Part shown: positions 13,301 to 28,300 of the stretch, in pieces
How the letters are laid out: each line of letters begins with the position of its first letter
How positions within the stretch are numbered: the stretch's first letter is position 1
Source of the DNA: Areca catechu
Lineage: Eukaryota; Streptophyta; Magnoliopsida; Arecales; Arecaceae
Length of the DNA stretch: 64,000 nucleotides
NCBI GenBank assembly: GCA_021397845.1
Contig: JAHSVC010000034.1
Span: 3,596,001 to 3,660,000, forward strand
Reading direction: 5' to 3'
Translations under genes and position numbers: made by a program
The notes under the pieces: model-generated
Told to the model about the DNA's origin: nothing
What the model saw: only the letters and a program-made list of their open reading frames with translations
Database searches by the model: none

Positions 13301-16300
13301 CATATCTAATTGTGTGGTTTCTCCCGAGATCATATATTGCATCGAATATTAGGCCTCACAATCAGAGTGACGCAGCGAAAGCAGATATAAAAATAATTTT
13401 ATATCCGGCATACAATATAAATAAATCTAATTTATTTATGATAATATCCTTAGACATGCATTAGGATGAAAACAAGATTAAATATGAAAATATGATAATT
13501 TTAAGTAACAGTTACATACCTAAATCGCTATCCTGGGCTGCTCTGAAATCCGTGCAGATCCTTTTTTGGACTGGGGTTCAATTGCAGCCGCGCAAGCGTC
13601 TGGCCTCTGCTGGTATCCACACAGGGCTTGTCGTAGCAGAATCGTAGAGGGCACTGGACTGCTAGATCCTTGCAGTCCTCTCCTCTTTCAGCAAATTGCC
13701 TTGCTTCAAAAGCGCGGTGTCGATCGACAACTGGACCGGCTTCTGGCTTCTATCTTGCAAACTGGCCTTTGCAAGATTTAGGACCTTATTTTCTCTCCTT
13801 GATTATCTAAATAACCTCTCAACACTTGGAAGAAAGATTAAGAGGAAAGTAAGAATGGAAGGGAGAGGGAACCTATAATAGCAAAATGCCTCACATACCC
13901 AAGTGGATGATATTCCCTTCTCCTTTCATTCACTCACCCAAGCATTGCCTCTTCCTTTCATGCTTGGTTCAAGCTTGGCCGGCCAACCCCCTCCCCCTCT
14001 CCTTATATAGCCATCATCTCATTAATAGCATAAGACCATTATGTATGGAAACATTAAAAGAGGAGAAGATTTTCTCCCTTTTAATGCTTTCACACTTCCA
14101 TGAAAATTTTTTAAGAATTTTCACATGGAAGAGTTTCTTCCTTCTTCTCCACTTCCATTAATGAGGTCAATTCTCCATTCCAAGTCACCACCCTTTTTAT
14201 TATGACAAATTAATGAAGGGTTTACCAAGTCAAAATGGGAGGAGACTAGTATGAACACAAGACTTAAAAAAGTTTCAAGTCATAAATGAGAGGAGACTAA
14301 GTTTGCTTATATCATTCCTCTTCATTCATGCAAACATCATGCCAACATCATGCCATGTGGCGTGTGGAATCAAGGAGAGGGAGAGTGCCATGTGGCGTGG
14401 GAGAAAGAGTCCCAGTCCAACTGGGCTCTGACTCATGGTCCAATTTCAAATTGATTTGACACACAAATCAAAAGCCAGATTTAAACTCAATCGAACCTAT
14501 TTCGAAAAGGCTGTTGATCCAATACTATTGGATTAATTAAAATCAAATTAAATCTGATTTAATTTAATTAAACTAATCTATAATTAATTAGGTCAAATTT
14601 TAATTGTAACACTTACAATTAGGTCTACAATTAGGTCCAAATTGATTTGCTGATTAGTTACTTAAGCCTCTAATGTGTGTGACCCTCAGGTCCTATTCTA
14701 TCCGGTAATGAGACATGCTCTAATCTCCATTATACATCATCAAAATACCTTTCGATGGACAGAAACAATTTCTGCTCAACCCTAATTAGGATCATCGAAT
14801 CGAGAACGATCCTAATGGGCTCTCACAATCCACCAGTGACACCTAGTAGTATGTAGTGGCAACCTAGTAGAATAAGATTGGAACCTCTAGGTATAGTTAC
14901 TGTGTGATTCGATTTCTCTATCAAAATTCCTGACTCGGTTACGGAATCTCACCAAACCATCAGTCATATGCTTAAATTTAATCGACTCAAGTCCAACTAT
15001 GTACTAATGAAAACATCTTTTCATCATTACCCTGCTATGGTCATAGACTTTTTGGACTTGGTCTCAATAAGTTGCATAGGATTATTCCTTACTACTAAGG
15101 CTGATAGATCCCTACGATGAGTGACACCCTACTCCTACAATAAATTTACTGCAGCCAACAAACACCGCAAGGTCCCGTATGGATAGGAACCATGATATTG
15201 TGCTGTCAAACTACAGCAACCTTATTGTGAGTAGCCGAGACACTCTAAGTCGAAGAAAACTACACACAACTACAGCATCAGGAAGTTATCGACAAGTGAG
15301 TAGTCATCTGTATAACTTTCCGTAAATGGTCACGCTCAGTACCGTAGATCTCCATCAACTACCTGCACTCTCACTCCAGTATTACCACATTGTAGCTCAG
15401 AGACTCATCTACCCATAATGGAAGTGATCCGTGCATCGATTTTAACGAATCAATCACCATCCTTGTGATGTTCCAACAATCGGGAGCTTTTAGGAGTTAA
15501 TCTATAAAAACACATGCCTCAGATTCTCAACTCTTGAGAATATATGTCATTGTCCATTAACTATATGGACGATTCATAGATGCATCAATAGAATATATTA
15601 TCCTTTATTATGAAAAAGAATAAGTACAACATCCATGCCCTAAAATTATAATATGTCATGAAACTTGGCTTTTAGGGCATACATCTAACAATCTTTCACT
15701 TGCACTAAAGCCAATTGGCTATATATTTAAGTCCCATCTTCTCAAGGTGGATCTCAATCTTTTGCTGGCTCAAAGGCTTAGTCAGTGGGTCTACCACGTT
15801 ATCCGTGGAGTCTACTCTGCGCACCTCAACATACTTCTTATCGAGGTAGTCACATGATATGAAACCGCCACTCGATATGCTTAGACTTCTGGTGAAACCT
15901 TGGTTCTTTCACCAGAGCTATTGCATCATTATTGTCACAATATATGGAGATGGCATCATATGACATCACTCCAAGCTCTGCAATGAACTTTTTATACCAG
16001 AAGGCTTCTTTTGCAGCTTCAGAGGCAGCGATGTACTCTACATCTATTGTTGAATCTGCTATGATGGGTGCTTATAACTCTTTCAACTTATTGCCCCACC
16101 ATTGTACAAAACACAGATCCTGATGTAGACTTTCTATCATCAGGATCAGATATAAAGTCTGAGTCTGTATATCCCTTTATCCCTAATTCTGGACTCCCTC
16201 CAAAGATTAAGAACAAATTTATGGTTCTTCTCAAGTACTTAAGAATGTTATTCGCAGCTATCCAGTGTTCTCACCTAGATTCGACTAATATCTGCTCGTG

Positions 16301-19300
16301 ACACTCACAGCAAAAGCTATATCAGGTCGAGTACACAACATGGCATACATGAGACTTCCAATTACCGAAGCATATGGAATCTTGATCATACGTTGAATCT
16401 CTTCAGGTATGTTGTGACACATTTTCTTGGAGAGATTAATACCATGCCCCAAATGTATCAATCCTCTTTTAGAGTTCTCCATGCTGAATCTTTTCAGCAC
16501 TTCCTCTATGTAATTTTTGTGAAAGGCCAAGCATCCGATTAGATCTATCTCTATAGACCTTAATCCTCAATATATTAGATGCTTCATCTAAGTCTTTCAT
16601 AGATAATTCCTTAGATAACCAACTTTTGACCGAAGTCAACATGGGAACATCATTCCCTTTAAGGAGGATGTCATCCACGTACAATACGAGGAATGTCACC
16701 GCCTTTCCACTGGCCTTCCTGTAAACACAAGGCTCATCCTCGTTCTTGATAAAACCAAACGATTTGATTACTTCATCAAAACGAGTATTCCAACTCCGAG
16801 AAGCTTGCTTCAATCCGTAGATTGATTTATGCAGCTTGCAGATCTTATGATCTTCATCATTGAAAGTGAAACCCAAAGGCTGCCATGTAGATATCTTCCT
16901 CAAGTTATCCATTCATGAATGCAGTTTTACATCTATCTGCCATATCTCATAATCATGATATGTTGCAATTGCAAATAGTATACTGATAGATTTTAGCATA
17001 GCTACTGGTGAAAAGGTGTCATGATAGTCAATGCCTTCACGCTGACTATAACCTTTCGCCACTAGCCTAGCTTTAAAGGTCTCTACCTTACCATCTGCAC
17101 CTATTTTTCTTTTGTAGATTCATTTACAACCACTAGGTACAATACCCTCTAGTGGATCCACCAAGGACCATACTTGGTTAGAATGCATTGAATCAATTTC
17201 TGACTTCATAGCATTCACCCATTCTCGGAATCGATGTCTGACATCGCCTCATCATAAGTCTTAGGATCACCCATTTGATCCTTGTCCCCAATTAGGAACA
17301 TTTCTTTATATCCTCTGTAAGCATACCCAAGTACCTTTCAGGAGGTTTGAAGACTCTAGTAGACCTGCGAGGTGGAAGAGCATTTGTGTTTATTAGTTGA
17401 TTAGGTTCGATCTGACCTCTAGCTGGCTGCTCTTCAGAGACTTTCTCATCAAGCTTAATTAGTCTCCCACTGTCACCTTCCTGAATAAATTGTTTTTCAA
17501 GAAATATGGCATGTCTACTCACAATCACATTGTGATCTTATGGAAGGTAAAAGTAATACCCTAAACTTTCTTTAGGATATCCTATGAAGCGAGCTTTCAC
17601 AGATCTAGGTTCCAATTTATCCGTCACTAGTCTTTTGACATAGGCTGACATCTCCCAATCTTGAAATAAGCAAGACTCGGTTTCTTACCATGCCAAATCT
17701 CATATGGTATGGTAGGAACAGATTTAGATGGAACCCTATTTAGAATGTAAATTGAAGTTTGTAGGGCATATCCCCAAAGAAATAAAGACAAGTCAGTGAA
17801 GCTCATCATGGATCGAACCATATCCAATTGTCCTGTTTCTCCTTTCAGACATCCATTGAGCTGAGGCATACCAGGTGTAGTCCATTGTGAAACTATGCCA
17901 TTGTCCTTAAGATAACCCAAGAATTTCTTACTAAGATATTCACCTCTCCAATCTGATCGAAGAACCTTAAGGATTTACCTGTTTGTTTTTCTACTTCATG
18001 TCTGAATTCCTTGAACTTTTCAAAAGCTTTAGATTTGTGTCTCATAAGATATATATAACCATACCATGAACAATCATCAGTAAAGGTATGAAGTAGCAAA
18101 AACTATTCCTGGTCTGTATCTCAAATGGACCACACACATCAATGTGTACCAGGGCAAGTAACTCTGTGGCCCTTTCCCATGTCCTACAAAGGGTAACTTG
18201 GTCATTTTTTCTTGAAAACATGACTCACAAGATGGATATGATTCAAAATTAAGTGAATCTAGGATCCTATCCCTTTCCAGTTTGTTAATCATGTCTCACT
18301 TATATGACCGAGCTTAGATGCCACATATATTTATCATTTGGTCATCTCTAGGACGTTTATGTCCTATGGCATTCACATTGACTTTCTCGTTAATGTTCAG
18401 AAATGCATCAGCATGCAAATAATAGAGACTGTCAATTAAAATGATTTTTGCAACCAATTTATTTCTTAAATAAATGTTACAAAAGTCTTTATTGAATAAA
18501 CATTAAATCCTCCTGTGCTAGCATAGAGACAGAAATCAAATTTCTACTAGCTCCAGTTACAAAGTAATAGTTTTGAATGACTAATCTAAATCCTAAAGGT
18601 AACTCCAGAGAATATGATCCAACAGCTTGTGCAACAACTTTTGCTCCATTTCCGACACGTAGGACTATCTCACCTTCTCTGAGCACTCTACTTCTTTCGA
18701 GCCCTGCATCGAAATGCATATATGAGCACTAGAACCAGAGTTTAAAATCCAACTCGAAGTAGATGAAAACGTTAGGTTAGATTCAATAACGTGAATGGAT
18801 TTCCCTTCAAAAGGTGCATCCTGCCTTTGTTTCTTCAGGCTTCCAGATAGAGAGGACAATTTCTTTTCCAGTGGCCATCTACATTGCAGTGGAAACATTT
18901 TCCTTTGCTAGCCTGGCTTTCTTAGGAATGTCCTACTTCTGTTTGAGTTTTTTCTTCTGTTTCTTTGCAGGTCTTTTCTTCTTCCAAGTAGACTTTTTTT
19001 GAAGGAAGACGGCTCCATAAAGAAACATATCCTTTTGAACTCTTCAGGGTTCCCTCATTGCTTACCAACATGTTTAATAATTCAGATAAAGTGTAATTCA
19101 ACTTATTCATATTATAGTTCATTACAAACTGACCATATGAACTAGTTAAAGACTGGAGGATCAAATCCACCTGAAGCTCTTTATGAATAGGAATGCCCAG
19201 CTTCTCAAGCTGTTCTATGTTCTTAATCATTGACAGGCAATGATCGTGGGACTGACTGCTCTTCACGTATCTTATGGTTGAAGAGCTTTTCGACACCTCG

Positions 19301-22300
19301 AAGTGCGCAATCCAACTCTGTTCTCTATACAACTCTTGTAGGTGAACCAGAATCGATTTAGTAGTCGGCATATCTTCATGTTAGCTCTACAATTCATTAG
19401 ACATTGAGGCCAACATGTAACACTTAACCTTATTATCATCTTCCATCCATTTTTCATATACAGCCATCTGATGGGCATTAGGATGGTCAGGTAAAACAGG
19501 GGTTTCCTGGTCAAGCACATAGCTCAACTTTCAGAACTCAAAACAATTTTGATGTTCCTCAACCAATCTTTAAAGTTAAGGCCTACAAGTCGGTTTGTCT
19601 CTAGAATACGGACTAAGGAATTTGAAGCAAACATGGCTAACTGCGAGAGTAAAAGATTAAATTAGATGCTTTATACTTAATTACAAAAATTATTTCAGGG
19701 TCTTTAAGAAATAATTTTAAAACTCCCACTAATCCCCATAATACTCCCTTGCTAGCATCTGTTGATATAAATCAACAATTCGAGCCGGCTTGAGCCCATC
19801 GAGTCAACTCCATTATCTGGAATATTGATACTCCAAACAATGCCAGTCATTTGAGTTGACTCAATCTGAAATTGAGCCAACTCGAAGACAGAATTCTGAA
19901 TTCTGATCTTTTGGAGATGGGAAACCCTGCGACTCTAGGTTTCTAGTGGATGCTACGGTCCATCGATATGCGGCACCTCAACGTGCCCGTTTATTGGTAA
20001 CACGCTATACCAATGAGTGGGCAAACTCTTGTCCAATGTATCTCATACGAGTTGTAGCTAGTCTCTAAATCATGGAACCTCAATGTGCCGTTTATGGTCC
20101 AATCATTAGTTAAGTCTGACCCACCATTTCTGCTAGACAAAGCCGTCATTGAGTTCCTCAACATGCCCATTTATTGGTCCAATCCCATAGTGCCTAGCAA
20201 CATCTCATGCTTAATAAGATGGTTGTGTCTTCCCGATGAAACTAGACCACTGTATCCAGCCAAGAATAATCAATACCAGTAGGACACCTGCACACCTACA
20301 TGGTGGAAGACCTAAGACTTAATATTTATAGGAGCTTTAGTTCATGTCTCTTTTAAATTAATCAGCCAACTCATGTCTGACCAATAACATTAAGTCAACA
20401 CAATCTCATGTCTAACTTAAAACTTTGAGTCAGCACAATCTTATGTCTGACTAAAAGTGCTAGCATGGATGACCCTATTGAAAACTTAATCAATCAATTT
20501 GGCCAGGTCGAGAATGATGCATGGGAGGGTTCTGCCATATACCCTCTTTTCGCCAAACGAGTTTGGTTGAGAAAGAGTTTGCCCCAATTATCAGACCATG
20601 ATTGAAACCTTCCTTAGACACCAATTGATTTGACAAGATTTCAAAAGGTCAATTCAATGATTTGGGCTCTTCACTGAGCTAAATTAGGTCTTAACTCATC
20701 GACTCACCATCATATGAGTCAATCTGACCAGACATCATCTAAAACGATTTTAGGGTGACTGGACCTAATTTACTTAACCCAAAACTTCATGCACCCAATT
20801 TAATTTCTTGATCTAATCAATTTTAAAATTGGTTCAAGTGCATGATAATTATGGTTTATGATCATGAATCAGATTATGATCTAAACCTAATTGGTGTATC
20901 AACATGCTAGATCCTATAAACTACATCTGATGTAATAAATAAATGTAAAGCATGCTTAAACAATATATCACATAGATCATCATAAATTGATCAAGACTTT
21001 TGAAAACCCTTTTCAAAACAGATATACATCAAAGTAGGAAACCTTTGCACTATAGGGGGTAAACCTATAGCAGACAACCTTATTTCACTTTGTGCAATCT
21101 TTGATCAATTATTTTCATATTTAAACATAAAATTTCATATCTAAAATTTATGATTATAATTTTGAAAAACATTTTTCAAAACATATCAACTCTTGACATA
21201 ATCAACATATAACTTTCAGATTTGAATATGTTTCAGATCTGATTCTCATCCATGCATGTTTAAGAAGGGAGAACCGTTGCTCTGATACCACTGTCGGGTT
21301 TCTCCCAAGATCGGTATATTATATCGAATATTAGGCCTCACAATCAGAGTGACGCAGCGAAAGCAGATATAAATAATATTTTATATCCGGCATGCAATAT
21401 AAATAAATCTAATTTATTCATGATAAATTCTTAAACATGCATTAGAGGATGAGAACAATATCAAATCTGAAAATATGATAATTTTAAGTAATAGTTACAT
21501 ACCTGGATCGCTATCTGGGCTGCTCTGAAAGTCGTGCAGATTCTCTTTTGGATCAAGGTTCAATTGCAGCCGCGCAGCACCCGGCCTCTGCTGGTATCCA
21601 CACAGGACTTGTCGTAGCAGAGTCGTAGAGGGCACTGACTGCTAGATCCTTGCAGCCCTCTCTTCTTTCAACAAATCACCTTGCTTCAAAAGCGATGCCG
21701 ATCGATAACTGGACCGGCTTCTGGCTTCTATCTTGCAAACTAGTCTTTGCAAGATTTAGGACCTTCTTTCCTCTCCTTGCTCTTATCTAAATAACCTCTC
21801 AACACTTGAAAGAAAGATTAAGAGAGGAAGTAAGAATGGAAGGGAGAAGGAACCTATGATAGCAAAATGCCTCACATACCCAAGTGGATGATATTCCCTT
21901 CTCCTTTCATTCACTCACCCAAGCATTGCCTCTTCCTTTCATGCTTGGTTCAAGCTGGCGGCCAACCTCCTCCCCCTCCTTATATAGCCATCATCTCATT
22001 AATGGCATAAGACCATTATGTATGAAACATTAAAGAGGAGAAGAAGATTTTTTTCCTTTTAATGCTTTTGCACTTCCATGAAAAACTTTCTTAAGTCTTT
22101 TCACATGGAAGAGTTTCTTCCTTCTCCACTCCATTAATGAGGTCAATTCTCCATTCCAGGTCACCACCCTTTTTTATTATGATAAATTAATGAAGGGTTT
22201 ACCAAGTCAAAAATGAGGAGACTAGTATGAACACAAGACTTAAAAAAGTTCCAAGTCATAAAGAGAGGAGACTAAGTTTGCTTATGCCATCCTCTTCATT

Positions 22301-25300
22301 CATGCAAACATCATGCCAATATCATACCATGTGGCATGTGGAATCAAGGAGAGGGAGAGTGCCATGTGGCATGAGGAGGAGAGAGTCCCAGTCCAACTAG
22401 GCTCTAACTCATGGTCCAATTTCAAATTGATTTGACACTCAAATCAAAAGCCAGATTTAAATCCAATTGAACCTATTTCGAAAAGGCTGATGACCCAACA
22501 CTATTTGGATTAATTAAATCAAATTAAATCTGTTTTAATTTAATTAACAATTAATCCATATTATTAGGTCAAATCTTAATTGTAACACCTTACAATTAGG
22601 TCCAAATTGATTTGCCGATTAGTTAATTAAGCCCTTAATGTGTGTGACCTTTCAAGTCCTATTCTGTCTGGTAATGAGACATGCTATAATCTCCATTATA
22701 CATCATCGAAACACCTTTCGATGGACAAAAATAATTTTTGCTCAACCCTAATTAGGATCATCGAATCGAAACAATCCTAATGGGCTCTCACAATCCATCA
22801 GTGACACCTAGCAGTATGTAGTGGCAACCCAGCAGAATAAGATTGGAACTCCTGAGTGTAGTTACCGTGTGATTCGGTTCCTCTATCAAAATCCCTAACT
22901 CGATGTTGGTTACAGAATCTCGTCAAACCTATCAGTCATATACTTGAACTTAATCGACTCAAGTCCAACTGTGATACTAAGGAAAACATCTTTTCATCAT
23001 CACTCTACTATGGCCATAGATTTTTAGACTTAGTTTCAATAATTGCATAGGATTATTCCTTATTACTAAAGCTGATAGATCCTACGAATGGACACCCTAC
23101 TCCTACAATAAACTTACTGCAGCCAACGAACACCGCAGGTCCCGTATGGATAGGAACCTTGAGATTGTGCTGTCAAACTACAGCACCTTATTGTGAGTAG
23201 CGAGACATTCTAAGTCGAAGAACTATTTACAAACTACAGCATCAAGAAGTTATCGACGAGTGAGTAGTCATCCGTATAACTTCCTGTAAATGGTCACGCT
23301 CAATACCGTTGATCTCCATCAACTACCTGTACTCTCACTCCAGTGTCACCACACTGTAGATCAAAGACTCACCTACCCAGAATGGAAGTGATCCGTGCAC
23401 TGATTTTAACGGATCAATTACCATCCTTGTGATGTTCCAACATCGGGAGCTTTTAGGAGTAATCTATAAAGACACATGTCTCAGATTCTCAACTCTGAGA
23501 ATATGTCATTGTCTATTACTCCATGGACGATTCATAGGCACATCAATGAATAATATTGCCCTTTATTATGAAAAAGAATTAAGGACAAAATCCATGCCCT
23601 AAAATTACACTGTGTCATGCCAACTTGGCTTTTAGGGCACACATCTAACACTAATGCCTAGCTGTTGAAAAGACAAACTTAGCCCATTATGTATGTGAAA
23701 TGTCCAGTTGTATAATGGCTAAAGAATTGGCAATGATCCTTATTGACATGGGCACATGATATCAATAGCTTATAAAACTCAGTTGTTAGTAAATTGTAGA
23801 ATCTGAAGAATAATTAGACTTTCACCTGTAGAAAAGAAGGCACACTTGTATTTTTCCCTTTCTAGTGTAAACAGCAGACCTATTCCTAATGTCTTCATGG
23901 CTGTTGAAGTCTGTATGCCATTTTCTCTAGCAATAATGTCTGCTTTCAACTTTGATACTACAGTAATGGTCTGTCATTTCTCCCCCAAATGGTGATCTTC
24001 CCAAATTAAGGCATCATGTGCATGCTTGATGGTGCACTTTATGCCATTTAACACTGTTTTCTCTTTTGGCATTTCTCTGGAATTGTTATATCATTCATTT
24101 CAAATCACAACATTCTTAATGTTATTACCACATGACATCATTTTTTCCCATCACAATGCTTGTATTTAGAACCACGTTGCCTTGATATGTTATTGTTTTT
24201 GGTTAGGATTGTGTTCTTGAAATTAACTGCCTAATGAAAGCCTGAACTTTCTTAAGTGGCTTCTGACAATTGGAGTGCAAAGATTTGATAAATTATAGGA
24301 GTTCTGGAGCTCAGATGTGCAAGATTTAATTTTCATGCAGCAGTGAGGGAAAACTGGAAAAACAATTCCGCATGACTTGTACAGGTTGTGAACTTTTTGT
24401 TTGTTATCGTTCAGAAGAGGTTTGGAAGTTGCTCCTTTCATTTATGTTGTTGATGGTGCACTAAAGCTCAGTTGCAGCAGAAACAAACCCACAGGTACGT
24501 ATATAGGTTACCACTGCATATATTTCTATTATCCATTCTGATTCCTGTAAGTGAGCTGCTTTGCTACTGAACTTCTCTTGTGAGCTGTATCTTGCTTCTC
24601 CTCCCTGGCTTATTTTTTGGGTTTAATGCCTAGTGCTTATTGGAAATGTAACTTGACAGATAGCGGTAGATATGGAATTGTTGATAAAACATAAACATTT
24701 TAAATTCATCAACATATTAATATGGTGTTTTATAAATCTGATTGTTAAGATATGAAACTGATAATGGTTGTTCCATGTTTTCCAGACCTCTGTTCAAAAT
24801 AAATATAAAGATATATTTTCAAGAAAAAATGAGATTTAGTCAAGAAAATGAAAAACAACATGCCTGCCAGTTAACCGTACTCAAATCTAGTTGGCTAATC
24901 AATTTACATAGTTTTCTGTGAAATGCTTAATGTGGATTCAAACTGCTGATGTAAATGAAAATGTGGTGCACTAATCCTTATTGTTAAAGAAAAGAGGAAA
25001 ATCTTGAAGCCTATAAGAGGTGGATATCCCTTCTAACCTCTTAACTATTACTGTTTCTTTTGAGCATGCTTGCCATTCAAAGCAGATATGGGATTGGAGC
25101 TTGTATTTTAATCATCCTTGGATTTGGTTACAAATTTGCTAGAGGTTTTACTTGATTTTACTACAGTAATCGAAAAGCAACTTGTCTTTCATGCATCTGA
25201 AGTGATTTCTCAAGTTTCATCTTACAATAATTATAATTATCTTTATAATAAAATAACCTTTTGTCTTTTATTGGAGAATCATTGTGTCAGGTGTTTTTTG

Positions 25301-28300
25301 AATGTTAACTAACTTGGATCACTGAAGGTAAAATGGAGTTGTACAACCTCTATTAAATTTGGGTTAACCAAAATCCAAGGATGATTTTTTTTTTTTTTTA
25401 TGAGGACTCTCCTGAGATGATTTTTTTCCTTAACAGTTAAAAGTTTTTTGATCCTTTTAATGCATATAATTATTCTTGGAGCTTTTGCTTTTGTTTTTTG
25501 TTTTGCACACATTTGCATAAGAAATGTTTGAACTGAAAAGTATTGCTATATGTCCCCGTCCCCCCCCCCCCCTCCCCCACTCCTTAAATTTTTTTTTTTA
25601 AAAAAAAAAAGTATCGCTGTAATATGCTAGCTGAAGTTTTGTCCAACATTAATACCTTAGCCCTTGCCTTGGATTCTCCTGATCAAATTTAAATTCGTCA
25701 TGTTTATTGGTGGTCCAACTTACTCTTTGGCCTAAGCCACATAACTGCAGTACTGATGACAGAATTGCCTTTTCTTCCCAGATAACACACAAAATTATGT
25801 TTTTGTTTTTTGGAATGAAAACAATATCAAGAACTTACGATATCAGACAATTCATTAGGATTAAGTAATTTTCATATTCCTTTTGTTTTATATTTTCTTT
25901 TTTGGGGAGGGGGATAACTACATTGAATTTAGTCATAAGATGGCAGGATGCTCCTGTGCCCCCTTGCATATCACAATTAGAAGGTGGCCTTGTTCAAGTG
26001 GCGATTGAAGTGGAAGACCGTGCACAACGTTCAGCAATTACAAGTACATCTTCTATTGACATGATTTTTTTATATCGTTTTCTTGTTAAATTGGTTAAAT
26101 GAAATTGATGATCATTGGTAAAGGATAAATGTAGCTGATTTGGACAGAATCCTGCTGATTCTTGTAAGGCTTGCTGCATCATGTGGTATAATGGATGCTA
26201 AGTCGACGTTATTCTGTTTTACTTTTATATTTTGTTTTATTTCCGTAGTCCTAAGGTACATCATTGTATACTTAAGAGTTGAAGTTGCTTCCCTACTCAG
26301 TTGATCAAAGATTTTCTGTAGTATATATTTTTTCTTTCTATTGAAGGAACTTCTGGTTCCATTTTGTTATAAAAGTTGGTTATTGTCAATGTCTCTTATT
26401 TGTTTAGTTTGACATTCATAGCTTGCCACATTGGGCTGGATCTATATCTTTTTTCTGAAATTAGAACCACACTTGGTAACTACCATGTTTTCTATTTCAT
26501 GATGTTGACCTACCCCCTTTGTTTTATAATTATTACTTGCTAAGGATGATACAATTGGAATCATGCTATTCTTTCTCATGTTCTTGAAAGTGTTCTGTTA
26601 AGGTCATGTTGTGGTGAGGATAAATGACCTAATAAGACTTGATGGTTATGTTTATGGTTTATATCCTCGTTTTCCAAAAGGTTTGATAGATACTGGTTTT
26701 TGCAATGATATTTTGTGTTGTCTCTGGAATTGCTGCTAGATGCTATTTAAGAGCAGCCAACCTGCATTATTTCACTACTTATCTTAGAAGAATCCATGTT
26801 TGCATGTTTCATATCGCTAGGAAGTGGTATCATGAACATGATATGGTGCATCTAGCCTAGAATCTATAGATCCATCAGGTACCTAGCATAGGGAATATTG
26901 TAATATTGCCACTATTACATTGGCTCTTGTTCCTTGTCTCTGTTTATTACCTTGCCTGTCTACTTGTCAGAGATGCTCTAGGCACTTAGGCAAATTGAGG
27001 AAGCCCGAGTCCCTTAACAAATCCCCAGGCAAGGTTAGTTTACCAAGGCAACATCTAGGCAAGCGAGTAGGACAAAGCAACAAGCATTTGCCCGGTAGTA
27101 TTTTTCCGGGATTTTTGCATGTATACCCTGTAAAATATTGGATTTTGCATGAATACCCTTCTAAAATTGATATTTACATGTATGTTCTTCTTAGATACCT
27201 GATTTGTATGTTTACCATTTTTTTTTTATTTTTTTTGTATTGTACCCATACCATCCAACATTGTTAAAAAATTAAATGTTTTAAATTAATTAATTTTTAA
27301 TTTAAATAACTATGGTTTTTATTAACTGCATCAAAAGAATTGTTATGTTAGGGGTATTGGTACAAAAATAGTGTTTGAAGGGGGCATAGATGCAATTAGT
27401 GATTTAAGAAGGGTATTCATGCAAATTCAAATTTTTAGAAGGGTATCCATGCCAAAAACCTGTATTTTTCCTATACCTTTTTGGTACATTCTCTTAGATC
27501 TTTATTAGATTTACTTTGAAGGTTATTTTGGTCTATTAGAGTTTTAGAGTATTTATTTCTAATATTTATTGAACTTGTTAAATCACTACCTTGCTTTCTT
27601 CAAGCAAGCACCTTTTTGGTGCCTAGAGCCTCAGGCAAGATAAGGGATCAAGGGTCCTATCGCCTTAAGGGGTGCCTTTTGCTTTTGACAACGTTGCCTG
27701 TCTAGTAGGTGTAGAGGAGTAGGTAGATTGACCAATGACCATAGTTTACATACTTATCATGTTAGCGTCAGTGGTTTTCTTGGTTCCCTTTTACATGATG
27801 ACTTCCATTATCCCCATTACCTTGTTGCTTGGCAGAAGACTAGCATTGGCCATGCCCTAGAACTTATTGTAAAAAGACAACTTGCTGGCCCAAGTTTGGC
27901 CCAGCCCGATGTGGGCTGAAGTTCTACAGCCAAAGCCTGGCCAGGCCAATCAGATTATCCCCTAGGATGTAGATTGATCTATGTCATACTGATATCTGGT
28001 TTAGAAACAGAGGTTTGGCAGTGGTATGTGACAAGGCTGAGTACCGTGCAACAGCATGTAGCGGTGATGTTGCAGGTTTGTGTTTTCCATGTTTTCCAGG
28101 TTTGTGTTGTCCACATTTATTATGATTATGGATGATAATGACAGTGCTCATTTGGTGTAAAGATATGCCAAAATTAGTTGGATATGGACTCAAGGAAGAA
28201 GGTGAAAAAAGAAGTGATGGTCCAGAAGGTCAACTTAACATGGTGGAAGGGCATGTTGCATACAAAGAAATGGTCACAGAGTCTTTTTTATTAGTATATT

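Larger units (their letters stand above)
13311..23650 (-). mobile_element. Complete Copia LTR retrotransposon in intron 2, antisense
   Basis: The 10,340-bp element is bounded by LTRs at 13311-15690 and 21292-23650. It is flanked by the 5-bp target duplication CTAAT at 13306-13310 and 23651-23655. A primer-binding site complementary to initiator methionine tRNA lies next to the right LTR, so transcription runs leftwards, opposite to the host gene. Minus-strand coding order is gag, protease, integrase, reverse transcriptase, RNase H, which is the Copia order. The reverse transcriptase resembles the Tork/Angela-type lineage (inference). Without it, host intron 2 would be about 770 bp. All coding regions have frameshifts or stops. 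Confidence 0.93.

Noticed and set aside
25559..25610. C-run and T/A-run as a structured regulatory element
   Set aside because: It is plain low-complexity intron sequence with no partner or conserved context.
26966..27700. Possible older foldback element with GCCTAGG/AGGCA words around the MITE
   Set aside because: The arms pair too weakly by eye to define ends, so I kept it only as a note in intron 4.
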